Source: Aureispira sp050633105
GTDB taxonomy: Bacteria; Bacteroidota; Bacteroidia; Chitinophagales; Saprospiraceae
DNA: 64,000 bases
NCBI GenBank assembly: GCA_050633105.1
Contig: JBOEFW010000074.1
Location: 1-64,000, forward strand
Reading direction: 5' to 3'
Shown: positions 54,619-62,864 of the stretch, one piece after another
Numbering within the stretch: the first letter of the stretch is position 1
How the letters are laid out: each line of letters starts with the position of its first letter
Notes under the pieces: generated by a model
Databases searched by the model: none
What the model was told of the DNA's origin: nothing
The model's input: only the letters and a program-made list of their open reading frames with translations
Position numbers and translations under genes: made by a program

Positions 54619-54697
54619 GAAATTGTTTAAAAAAAGACTTTCATTTAATATGAACCTAAAGGCTCGGTGAAGCCATTTGCCTTTTTTAAACAATTTC
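54619..54697. repeat. Long inverted repeat between the SRPBCC and amn genes
   Basis: GAAATTGTTTAAAAAAAG (54619-54636) is nearly repeated in reverse complement at 54681-54697, one base shorter in the A/T run, with a 44-base loop that itself holds GGCTCGGTGAAGCC. On the minus strand the T7 tract could make this the amn terminator. The 20 bases at 54625-54644 recur exactly at 36107-36126. Confidence 0.55.
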
Positions 54698-54727
54698 ATA
54701 AATTGTTATCAAAAAAGTAGACTACCT

Positions 54728-55501
54728 CTAGAAATGGAGGTGTCTAACGGTGTGGCCATTATTGATGAGCTGCTTGAGCGAATCAATACCAATTTCTAGG
54801 TGCTTGTTGACAAATTTTTGTGTAACCACACTATCACTTTGAGAGGTTTTAACGCCTTCTGGAGTCATTGGCATATCCGATACTAATAACAAAGCACCAG
54901 CAGGTATTTTATTGCGAAACGCTGTGATAAATAAGGTCGCTGTTTCCATGTCAATCGCTAAGCAACGAATGGCCCGCAAGTAATCTTTGAATTCTTGGTC
55001 ATGTTCCCATACACGACGGTTCGTTGTATAAACAGTTCCTGTCCAATAATCCAATTCATAATCGCGAATGGTTGTAGAAATTGCTTTTTGCAAGGCAAAA
55101 GCTGGTAAGGCAGGAACTTCTGGTGGGAAGTAATCATCAGAGGTACCCTCTCCGCGCACTGCGGCAATAGGTAAGATCAAATCCCCTACTTTATTCTTAT
55201 CACTACGCAGACCACCACATTTACCCAAAAACAGACAAGCTTTAGGTTTGATTGCGGTCAATAGATCCATAATGGTTGCTGCATTGGGGCTTCCCATTCC
55301 AAAGTTGATAATGGTAATTCCTTCAGCCGTAGCGGTTTGCATGGCTTTGCCTTCTCCTTTGACTTCAACGCCGTGCATGTTGGCAAATTCCACTACATAT
55401 CCACTAAAGTTGACCATCAAAATGTACTGCCCAAAATCTTCTAAAGCAGTACCTGTATAGCGCGGTAACCAATTCTGAACAATGTCTTCTTTTGTTTTCA
55501 T
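54728..55501 (-). CDS. amn: AMP nucleosidase
   Basis: AMP nucleosidase splits AMP into adenine and ribose 5-phosphate. The 257-residue product from ATG 55501 (MKTKEDIVQNW) lacks the extra N-terminal regulatory domain of E. coli Amn, as usual in Bacteroidota. Conserved segments are GITIINFGMGSPNAATIMDLL, FLGKCGGLR, LILPIAAVRGEGTSDDYFPPEVPALP, CLAIDMETATLFI with the ribose-binding Glu-Thr pair, and LLVSDMPMTPEGVKT. A longer frame from 55558 adds 19 residues without conserved features. It is monocistronic, with a possible terminator in the inverted repeat downstream. Confidence 0.92.
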   Translation of the reverse strand: MKTKEDIVQNWLPRYTGTALEDFGQYILMVNFSGYVVEFANMHGVEVKGEGKAMQTATAEGITIINFGMGSPNAATIMDLLTAIKPKACLFLGKCGGLRSDKNKVGDLILPIAAVRGEGTSDDYFPPEVPALPAFALQKAISTTIRDYELDYWTGTVYTTNRRVWEHDQEFKDYLRAIRCLAIDMETATLFITAFRNKIPAGALLLVSDMPMTPEGVKTSQSDSVVTQKFVNKHLEIGIDSLKQLINNGHTVRHLHF

Positions 55502-55859
55502 CTTTTGTGTGTCTGTTTTGTTGCGTGCAACTTTTATAAATGGACTGGTAATGTACAAAGGATTTGGCGGAAAATCTAAGCCCTTTAAGTATTGTTTTGG
55601 TTAAATCAAGTGCTCTAAAGATGAATTGGAAGGGCTTGGAGGAGTGTTAGCTTGGTGACTTTTGGGGCGAGTAGAGGGAGAAGGTGTGTATTGGGAAATA
55701 TAGTTTTGTGTTTGTAGTTAATGGATAAAAGTCATCTTTTCCCATTAAAAAGCAACTATTTAAGTGCTCCTTACGTAGATGTTGATAGCAAATGTCAATG
55801 TTTTAGTAATATTGAGGGTTATTTTATAGACAACTCTCCTTACTAACAATTTAATTAGA
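55502..55859. other. Intergenic region upstream of the ATPase-DUF4276 pair
   Basis: The 358-base gap separates amn from the plus-strand ATPase gene. I see no gene, tRNA, integration site or terminal repeat. It contains an AT-rich leader (TTTTAGTAATATTGAGGG) that could hold the promoter. No sequence matching the far side of the pair is obvious. Confidence 0.4.
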
Positions 55860-56951
55860 ATGATTACAGCACTCCATATAGAAGGTTACAAGTCTATCAA
55901 AAAGCAAAAAATATCTTTAGGGGCTATTAATTTATTAATAGGAGGAAATGGAGTAGGTAAAAGTAACTTTATCTCTGTTTTTTCTCTACTCCGTGCTATT
56001 TATGAAGGAAATTTGTCTAGTTATGTTTTAAAAAAAGGAGGAGCGGATAACCTATTGTTTTTTGGAAAGAAAGAAACAGAAGTTATCTCCGTTACAGTAG
56101 AATTTGGAAAAAATGAAGGGGAGGGCTACAATCGTTTTAATGTGGATTTAGATGTTGCACAGGATGAGTTGTATATTCTGCAAACTAGAACAGCTTTTAG
56201 ACCTAATTATAACTGGATTTGGCAAGAGTATGAAGAAAATAAAAAAGAATCTAACTTTAGGAATATTCATCATGGACAAGCGTATTGGGTAAATGATAGA
56301 TTAAAAGAATTTCAAGTCTACCATTTTCACGATACAAGTGATAGTTCTCCGATCAAAAGCCCTAGTTCTGTAGATGATGTGGTCGCTTTAAGAAAGGATG
56401 GAGCTAATATCGCTGCTTTTTTATTGTATTTACGGGAAGAATATTTTAAGCATTATTTAAGAATTCAGAAAATGGTACAATCTATCGCGCCATTTTTTGA
56501 AGAATTTAATTTGAATGCTACAAAAGGAGTAAGTGCTACGGTTAAATTAGTATGGAAAGAAAAGGGCAATTATGATAAGTACTTTGATGCTTATAGCTTG
56601 TCTGATGGGACCTTGCGTTTTATTTGTTTAGCCACTTTATTAATGCAACCAGAACCTCCTCAAACAATTATTATTGATGAGCCAGAATTAGGGTTGCATC
56701 CTATTGCTATTAAGAAACTAGCTAGTTTAATGGATCGCATATCTAGCAAAACTCAACTTATTGTTTCTACTCAATCGGTAGATTTACTGAATGAGTTTGA
56801 AGCCCATAATGTTTTGGTAACAGATCGATCTAAAGGGGCCACTGTATTTAAAAGAGTGGAAGAAGAAGTTTTAAAAAATTGGTTGGAAGATTACACGATG
56901 GGAGAAATTTGGCAAAAAAATATTATTGGTGGACAGCCTTTTAATCATTAA
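55860..56951 (+). CDS. AAA/ABC-type ATPase of a two-gene unit (possible defence)
   Basis: The 363-residue ATPase has a Walker A GGNGVGKSN (residues 28-36), an ABC-type signature SLSDGTLR (246-253) and a Walker B with the following switch, IIIDEPELGLHP (270-281), then QLIVSTQSVDLL. This is the AAA_15/AAA_21 family of Rad50/SMC-like short ATPases, without a long coiled coil. The second gene starts 2 bases after its stop and encodes a DUF4276/TOPRIM-like protein, a pair often found near anti-phage genes. PARIS and AbiL pairs are related in plan, but identity with them is not claimed. Base composition is visibly more AT-rich than in flanking genes, which hints at transfer. The exact cellular role is inferred. 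Confidence 0.78.
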   Translation: MITALHIEGYKSIKKQKISLGAINLLIGGNGVGKSNFISVFSLLRAIYEGNLSSYVLKKGGADNLLFFGKKETEVISVTVEFGKNEGEGYNRFNVDLDVAQDELYILQTRTAFRPNYNWIWQEYEENKKESNFRNIHHGQAYWVNDRLKEFQVYHFHDTSDSSPIKSPSSVDDVVALRKDGANIAAFLLYLREEYFKHYLRIQKMVQSIAPFFEEFNLNATKGVSATVKLVWKEKGNYDKYFDAYSLSDGTLRFICLATLLMQPEPPQTIIIDEPELGLHPIAIKKLASLMDRISSKTQLIVSTQSVDLLNEFEAHNVLVTDRSKGATVFKRVEEEVLKNWLEDYTMGEIWQKNIIGGQPFNH

Positions 56952-56953
56952 AG

Positions 56954-57604
56954 ATGACTAAGCGTTTAGTTTTTATTGTAGAAGGAGACACTGAAATACG
57001 TTTCATACATGAATTAATTATTCCTTATTTGTTAGGATTAGGATATAATAGATCTATGAATGCACAGACTATTATTACTAGTCGGAAAAAAAATAAAAAA
57101 GGAGGCGTTATTAGTTATGAATATCTAAAAAATGACATAGAACGAGTTTTTGCACAAGGCAACGTTATCATTACTACCCTGTTGGACTTTTTTAGATTAC
57201 CTACCAATTTTCCTAATCACAGTATAGATTTTCGCCAGATTTCTACTATAGAAGAAGGCATGTACAAGACCTTTGATACACCTGATTTTATTCCTTACAT
57301 ACAACAGTATGAAATGGAAGCGTTATTTTTTTCTAAAAAAGAAGCATTTGAATTGTCAATAGATGAAGAGGAACAGGGAAAAAAAATACAAGCTATTATA
57401 GATCAATATCCTAATCCTGAAACTATTAATGGAGGAGAAGAAACCGCTCCATCTAAACGTTTAGAACACATTTTTGGGTATAAAAAAAATGTAGACGTCG
57501 AATTCATCTTAGGTGAATTAACAGTTCCTGTGATTCGAGCAAAATGTCCACGATTTGACTCTTGGATACAAAAATTGATAGATAAGTTAGAAATAGAACA
57601 ATGA
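56954..57604 (+). CDS. DUF4276 / TOPRIM-like protein paired with the ATPase
   Basis: The 216-residue protein opens with IVEGDTEIRF (residues 8-17), where Glu10 and Glu14 resemble the TOPRIM acidic residue. It continues with TTLLDFFRLP (Asp78), YIQQYEMEALFF (Glu120, Glu122) and the ending RAKCPRFDSWIQKL. These are the DUF4276 signatures. Such proteins are proposed to be nucleases or toxic effectors that the partner ATPase controls, as in the AriB/TOPRIM half of PARIS, but activity is not known for this member. The start codon lies 2 bases after the ATPase stop, so translation is probably coupled. The AT-rich codons match those of the ATPase gene. Confidence 0.75.
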   Translation: MTKRLVFIVEGDTEIRFIHELIIPYLLGLGYNRSMNAQTIITSRKKNKKGGVISYEYLKNDIERVFAQGNVIITTLLDFFRLPTNFPNHSIDFRQISTIEEGMYKTFDTPDFIPYIQQYEMEALFFSKKEAFELSIDEEEQGKKIQAIIDQYPNPETINGGEETAPSKRLEHIFGYKKNVDVEFILGELTVPVIRAKCPRFDSWIQKLIDKLEIEQ

Positions 57605-57771
57605 CACACACAACTATTCTAAAGAATAACAGCCTTTTTCTTTTCTAAAAAAAACTCCTCTATACAAGGCACAAGAAGTCCTCCATAAAATACTAGAAGA
57701 ATAGTAAAAGCCCCTCAATTTTGTGTACATTGGTTTTTTAACTATAAACTTTCCATCAATCATTTTTACGC

Positions 57772-58452
57772 ATGGACATCAACTTAACCCCAGCTGAAAA
57801 AATAAAAATTCTCAACTCTGACGATCTTTATCATGTTATGCAGCGCATTTTGTTGCGAGAAAATAAAATTGATCAGAACAGAGAGCATTTCTGGATTGTT
57901 GGCTTAGAGAGCAATAATCGTATTTTATTCATTGAACTGATTAGTTTAGGAACAGTTAATAGGACGATTGTTGAGCCAATGGAAGTGTTTAGTTTGGCCT
58001 TGCAGAAACGAGCGGTGAATATCATTTTATGCCATAATCATCCTAGCGGGAGCCTCAAACCTTCTCCTGAAGATAAAGATGTGACCGATCGATTAATTCA
58101 AGCGGGACGCATTGTAAATATGCCCGTATTGGACCACATGATTATCTCGGAGCGGAGTTATCTTAGTTTTGATGACAATGGATTGATGAAGGAATTGAGC
58201 CAAAGCACCAAATATGTACCAAGTTATGAATTGGTAGAACGAATCCGCCGAGAAGCAGAACTCAAATCTCAACGAGCTTTGTTAGAGGCGCGTGCTTTGA
58301 TGAAAGAAAAAATTAAGGAAGCCGATTGGAAAGCTAAAATCATCATTGCGAAAGAATTAAAACGAGATGGAATGGAAGACGAACGCATCACTGCTTTGAC
58401 CAAATTGCCTTTGGAAGAGGTGCAGGCCTTGAATGTTCGTCGTAGAAAATAG
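57772..58452 (+). CDS. RadC-like JAMM domain protein with helical C-terminal extension
   Basis: RadC-type proteins carry a JAB1/MPN metal site of unknown substrate. The 226-residue product lacks the usual N-terminal helix-hairpin-helix of chromosomal RadC. It has the JAMM residues: an early Glu in FIELISLG (about residue 62), then HNHPSGSLKPSPEDKD (about 85-100), the complete His-x-His-x7-Ser-x2-Asp pattern. After about residue 150 a charged helical tail follows (REAELKSQRALLEARALMKEKIKE, AKELKRDGMEDERITALTKLPLEEVQAL). That tail resembles the C-terminal tails of Rpn/PD-(D/E)XK transposase-family proteins. It starts 168 bases after the ATPase-DUF4276 unit. Short RadC forms like this are frequent on mobile elements. 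Confidence 0.75.
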   Translation: MDINLTPAEKIKILNSDDLYHVMQRILLRENKIDQNREHFWIVGLESNNRILFIELISLGTVNRTIVEPMEVFSLALQKRAVNIILCHNHPSGSLKPSPEDKDVTDRLIQAGRIVNMPVLDHMIISERSYLSFDDNGLMKELSQSTKYVPSYELVERIRREAELKSQRALLEARALMKEKIKEADWKAKIIIAKELKRDGMEDERITALTKLPLEEVQALNVRRRK

Positions 58453-58486
58453 TTGTTTTCCTCATTTTTATAAAAAGATACTATCC

Positions 58487-59284
58487 ATGAATATTTGGGC
58501 TAGTTCTGACCTACATTTAGATTATCAAGAAAATTGGGAATGGTGGCAAAAATTGTCTTCAGAGGTTTATCAAAACGATGGCCTAATTCTGGCAGGAGAT
58601 ATTACCCATAACACAACACAGCTCTTGCGTTTTTTTGAAATGTTATTGCCGAAGTTCAAGAAAGTATTTTTTGTGCCTGGTAACCATGATTTGTGGTTGG
58701 AAGAAGGAGAACAGGGCGATTCTTTAGAAAAATTTAATAGCTTATTGGAGCAACTCCAAGCAATGGGGGTACAAACAACGACTTGGTACAGCGCAGATTT
58801 GATCGTGGTGCCCTTGTACAGTTGGTACGATTATACCTTTGGGCAACCTTCAACGACAATAAAACGTGCTTGGATGGATTTTAAGAACTGTCAGTGGCCA
58901 ATGGAATTACTTGCTTTAACTAAGCACTTTTTAGCACGCAATGCATTGCCTCCAAAAGAAAACAAACGCCCTATTATCTCCTTTTCTCATTTTATGCCCC
59001 ATGCGGACTTAATGCCTCCTAATCCACCTAAAGTTGTTGCAGCTTTGATGCCTGTTTTTGGTAGTGAAGAACTAGGCAAACAAATAGCAACGCTAGAAAG
59101 TCGCTTGCATATTTATGGACACAGCCATCTCAATCGAAGTGTAGAACGAGGAGGGACTTGGTTTCTCAACAATGCCTTTGGTTATCCACATGAGGCTTCT
59201 ATTTGCCGAAAGGTACTTTTGCCAGTGTATCAGAACGGGCAAGTGGTAACAGGGATAGAACAATGGCCACAACGTCTAGATTAG
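58487..59284 (+). CDS. Metallophosphoesterase
   Basis: The 265-residue calcineurin-like phosphoesterase has all motifs in order: SDLHLDY (about residues 5-11), LAGDITHN (about 35-42), PGNHDLW (about 66-72), an ISFSHFMPH block near 165, and YGHSHLNRS near 210. The two metals should be bound by Asp/His/Asn residues of these motifs. The frame opens at 58433, but ATG 58487 puts the first motif at the normal distance. It starts 35 bases after the RadC-like gene and may be cotranscribed. Substrate is unknown; it is cytosolic. Confidence 0.9.
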   Translation: MNIWASSDLHLDYQENWEWWQKLSSEVYQNDGLILAGDITHNTTQLLRFFEMLLPKFKKVFFVPGNHDLWLEEGEQGDSLEKFNSLLEQLQAMGVQTTTWYSADLIVVPLYSWYDYTFGQPSTTIKRAWMDFKNCQWPMELLALTKHFLARNALPPKENKRPIISFSHFMPHADLMPPNPPKVVAALMPVFGSEELGKQIATLESRLHIYGHSHLNRSVERGGTWFLNNAFGYPHEASICRKVLLPVYQNGQVVTGIEQWPQRLD

Positions 59285-59299
59285 TAATGGCCACGAACG

Positions 59300-59623
59300 A
59301 TGTGTGCTATCCTTTTTATTCCATTCCAATTGCTTTGTATGTTATTAGAGGAGGCCTTATTAAAAGAAATACTGCCTTATTTTAATTGGCGACCTTTCAA
59401 AAAAATGAAAAATGCATTGAATGGGATCATGATTTCTCCTAGTATCCGATATTGGCCGACGATAAGTTCTAGCTTAGAGGGTGGTTCTTTTAGTTATTAT
59501 AATAAAGTAACCGAACACCAAGAAACTCATGATGTCCTAGAAGTTGGCATTGCAAATACGCCTTTGATGGTGAATCTTAGTATCGGTTATTCCTTTGGTT
59601 GGCCCAAGAAGAAGATCAAATAG
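59300..59623 (+). CDS. Small hypothetical protein, possible outer-membrane-protein remnant
   Basis: A 107-codon frame follows the phosphoesterase by 15 bases and ends just before a terminator. Its C-terminal half (about 45-107) reads as beta strands (SPSIRYWPTISSSL, GGSFSYYNKV) and ends VNLSIGYSFGW with a basic tail, like the last strands of an outer-membrane barrel. It has no signal peptide and no upstream in-frame barrel part, so it may be the leftover end of a decayed gene or a small unknown gene. Confidence 0.35.
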   Translation: MCAILFIPFQLLCMLLEEALLKEILPYFNWRPFKKMKNALNGIMISPSIRYWPTISSSLEGGSFSYYNKVTEHQETHDVLEVGIANTPLMVNLSIGYSFGWPKKKIK

Positions 59624-59631
59624 TTATAATG

Positions 59632-59668
59632 AAAAAAATGCCCTGAAGGATTCCTTCAGGGCATTTTT
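59632..59668. terminator. Bidirectional terminator
   Basis: CCCTGAAGGA and its exact complement face each other across a single base, extended by AAAAATG and CATTTTT. An A tract on one side and a T tract on the other let it end transcripts from both directions: the phosphoesterase side and the second TPR-CHAT gene. Confidence 0.8.
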
Positions 59669-59684
59669 AAATAAAAAATCTTTC

Positions 59685-62477
59685 CTAAGCCGCTTTACGG
59701 TTCTTAGATCGGCGATAAAAAACAAAACCAACTCCAAAGACCAACAACAAAACACCTCCTGTGAGGAGGTAATGCATTTGTCTAAAGGTTTTTCCTGTTT
59801 TGGTAACCAACTCCATAGGAGCCGTATCGCCTGTCTGAACAAAAGCAGCCCAAAAAGCAGGATGAGATAAAATACTACCGTCTTGCGCTTCCATATAATC
59901 TAATTTGGCTTTCTGTAACGCTTGTTCCTTAGAATCAAATTGAGCAAGATTGGTATAATAAGCTTTCATAATGGCGGTTGTGGAAAGGTCATTAACTTGC
60001 CATAAGCTCATTAAAACAGAGGAAGCCCCAGCGTACGCAAAAGAATGGGCTAAGGACATAACTCCTTCTCCTTGTTGGAATTTCCCGTAGCCTGTTTCAC
60101 AGGCGGATAAAACCACCAAATCGGCATTTAAATCCATTTGTGCAATTTCGTATGCTCGTAAAAAGTTATCTTCTACTTCCGAACTATCCTCTGTAAATAC
60201 CAAGCTGGATAGAATAGGATAACTAGGGTTGAGAATACCATGCATGGCTAAGTGAATGATGTTGTACTTGCTGGCTTCGGATTTGAAGTTTTTCTCACTA
60301 GCAGTATTGCCATTAAAGAAAGCCCCCCATAAGTGTTCTTGCATCAATTCCACTTCCTGTTTGGCCCCTGGCAAAGGAGCTAAACCCTCTCGTAAAATAC
60401 CTAAGTCGCCTCCACGTTGATGACTGAAAGAGTTGGGTTCTACCGCGGGGTAACTTGCTGCAAAGGCTAAAACTCCTTTCTCTGGAACAACCCGTTTGGT
60501 TTTTCTATTGACCTGATTGAGTAGAATTGTTGCCGAATAACTGTAGCTAATAGGATTCCGCTTTAGTAAATAAGGTAATGCTGCCAAGGCCGTATTCGCG
60601 GCAGGTTCTTCTGTTAAGAAGGTCTCAAAAGGCAAATGCCCCAATTGTTGATCAGGAACAATAATTAAAGGTTGATTGACTGCTGTGAGTTCCACTAACT
60701 CCTTGGTAAAGGTCTTGTAGAAATAATGCGCGGCTACTTCGTAGGCTGGTTGAGATTGTTCTTTTTGTTTAACTACAAAATCATAATCGGTTAATGCTGT
60801 GCGCAATTCTTGTGTTTGAGCAGCAAATTCCTTGGGATCAAACTTCAATTCCATCATGTTAATGGATGATTTGGTGACCAAGAAGGCATAATTATATTGT
60901 ACCCCAATGGCATATTCAAGCATCGCCTTATCCCCTTTGCTTAAAAATGTTTGGATGGCACTCAGGTTAGTTAAAGCCTGCTCATAACGGTGTTCGTAAT
61001 AATCAGGGTACTTTTTCTTGACCTCATCTTTGAAGCGCTCAATTTTAACATTCAATTCATTGATTTCCTGTTGAACTTTATCTCGGAGTGCTAGGGTAGG
61101 GGCTTCAATTTTAGACTTTTGCAAGTGCTTAAATTGCTTGACATAAGCTTTATTAGTTGTGACAATATCTATAGGTAATTCTAAAAGATTCTGTTGATCC
61201 TTAGAACGCAAAGCATGTGTGAGTAGGGTTGATTTACTCCGTTCAGAATAGAAAAAGGCATCTTCTACATACTTCTGATCGTTCGTTTGTTGATGTAAAT
61301 GGAAGGCATAATATAGACTGCGGTCAAATAAAATAGCTGCTCCCAAGCGAAAAAGAATCAATTTGTTGGCTTCCGATAAATAGCTGCCCATCAACTTCTC
61401 TCCAAAACGTGTCATTGATTGTACAATTTTGTAGCCTTTTTCTAAGTGTACTAATTCTTGCGTTTTTTCATAGCGAGTTTTATACAGCTCAATACTAGTC
61501 ATCATCAACCCTGCTTGTGCACAAACTGCTAAAAACTGGTTGTTATGCATCAGTGCTTCTGCTTGTTCAGGCAGATCATTGACGGTTGTAAAGACCAAAC
61601 TATTGGCTACAAAACCTTTTTGTAAACAATGTTCCGCCGCATCAAAATTCTCCATTTTCATATGCACTTGCGCATATTGAGTCCAAATACGGGCGGTTCC
61701 CATAGAAGGAGAAAGACAGTGCTTTGCTAGGAGCGGTTCATAGCGCGCAATCAAAGGAAGTGCCTTTGTTGTTGCTCCTGTATGGATATATACTTCGGCT
61801 AAATTGGGCGCAATATTGAGCCCTAGACGAGGCTTGTTCTTAGCTAAACTTAAGGCTTCTTGATAATAACGAATAGCTTTATCAGCTTGATTTAAATGCT
61901 GATAACAAGCCGCTAAGTTGTTCAACAAAACAATATGCTGATCACTTTTTTGCATCATTCGCTCTTCTATAATTTTAAGTGCATCAGAGAAAAAGCGAAA
62001 GCCTTTGCCCCAATTTTGTAGGCGAGAGTGACAGAAACCAGCATCATTTAATACTTCTAAGTAAAAAAGAGAATTGGCGCCTTTGATTGCTTTGGCACTA
62101 GGAATGGCTTCTTCAAACAACCCTGCGGCCTCTTGGTAACGAATTAATAAGACATAAGCACTGGCTAAATCGACCAAGGCACGAACATATCGCTCGTCTT
62201 TTTTATCGTAAGCTTCTCTATTCAAAACAACTAATCGTTCAAATATATCCTTGGCATAATCCCGCTGTCCCAATTCTAATAATTGACGGGCATGTTCCCG
62301 AAGCATAGGAGCATCCTCTATTGTTGGAGCCGATTCAAATAACATAGATGCTTTGCGCAAACATTGTGGCAATGGTGCATCTGGTTTCGATGTAGCAGAG
62401 GGAAAACGCATCATGTCTTGTGCTTGCATCCCTATAATAGAGCAAATTAAAAAACAAAAAACTAAGCTATAGCGCAT
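59685..62477 (-). CDS. Second membrane-anchored TPR-CHAT protein
   Basis: The 930-residue product has a signal peptide (cleaved near QA before QDMMR). TPR repeats run over about 60-300 (for example YQEAAGLFEEAIPSAKAI, ADKAIRYYQEALSL), followed by a helical region and the CHAT domain (about 590-890). His746 in LAMHG and Cys793 in SACETG form the expected catalytic pair. One transmembrane helix (about 905-921) and a basic tail end the protein. The layout matches that of the protein at 10391-13825, but the TPR part is shorter. The protease domain should face the periplasm. Substrate and trigger are unknown; these two could be paralogues with different inputs. Confidence 0.87.
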   Translation of the reverse strand: MRYSLVFCFLICSIIGMQAQDMMRFPSATSKPDAPLPQCLRKASMLFESAPTIEDAPMLREHARQLLELGQRDYAKDIFERLVVLNREAYDKKDERYVRALVDLASAYVLLIRYQEAAGLFEEAIPSAKAIKGANSLFYLEVLNDAGFCHSRLQNWGKGFRFFSDALKIIEERMMQKSDQHIVLLNNLAACYQHLNQADKAIRYYQEALSLAKNKPRLGLNIAPNLAEVYIHTGATTKALPLIARYEPLLAKHCLSPSMGTARIWTQYAQVHMKMENFDAAEHCLQKGFVANSLVFTTVNDLPEQAEALMHNNQFLAVCAQAGLMMTSIELYKTRYEKTQELVHLEKGYKIVQSMTRFGEKLMGSYLSEANKLILFRLGAAILFDRSLYYAFHLHQQTNDQKYVEDAFFYSERSKSTLLTHALRSKDQQNLLELPIDIVTTNKAYVKQFKHLQKSKIEAPTLALRDKVQQEINELNVKIERFKDEVKKKYPDYYEHRYEQALTNLSAIQTFLSKGDKAMLEYAIGVQYNYAFLVTKSSINMMELKFDPKEFAAQTQELRTALTDYDFVVKQKEQSQPAYEVAAHYFYKTFTKELVELTAVNQPLIIVPDQQLGHLPFETFLTEEPAANTALAALPYLLKRNPISYSYSATILLNQVNRKTKRVVPEKGVLAFAASYPAVEPNSFSHQRGGDLGILREGLAPLPGAKQEVELMQEHLWGAFFNGNTASEKNFKSEASKYNIIHLAMHGILNPSYPILSSLVFTEDSSEVEDNFLRAYEIAQMDLNADLVVLSACETGYGKFQQGEGVMSLAHSFAYAGASSVLMSLWQVNDLSTTAIMKAYYTNLAQFDSKEQALQKAKLDYMEAQDGSILSHPAFWAAFVQTGDTAPMELVTKTGKTFRQMHYLLTGGVLLLVFGVGFVFYRRSKNRKAA

Positions 62478-62864
62478 GAGAATAACAATTAAAGGTAATG
62501 GCTTCTACTACAAAAGAGCAGCTTGCAATTACTAGTCTATAAAAGTAAATTTATATAAAGGACGGGAAAAGGGGAATGGATGGCGATCTGTTCTACTTAA
62601 GTAGATGCTAACAAACAGTCCTCATAATACAAATTATTACTACCAAAGGATCAATTGTCTAGCTATTTTCTACCAAGGTCATTCCTTCTTCGAGCAATAG
62701 AACCCACTGGTTTTAGGCTTTCTAAAGACTGGTATCTTTATGAATTGACAATCAAAAAAGCGGATATCATTTTTTATTACTAATTTTATGCCCCAAGGCG
62801 TTAACGAGTAGCTCCAATGCCACTTTGACAGCACGTTTTACCATAAATAAACCAAACAACAATT
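62478..62864. other. 387-base divergent intergenic region
   Basis: This gap separates the second TPR-CHAT gene from lgt and must hold the promoters of both. I see no gene, RNA or strong hairpin. Confidence 0.45.
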
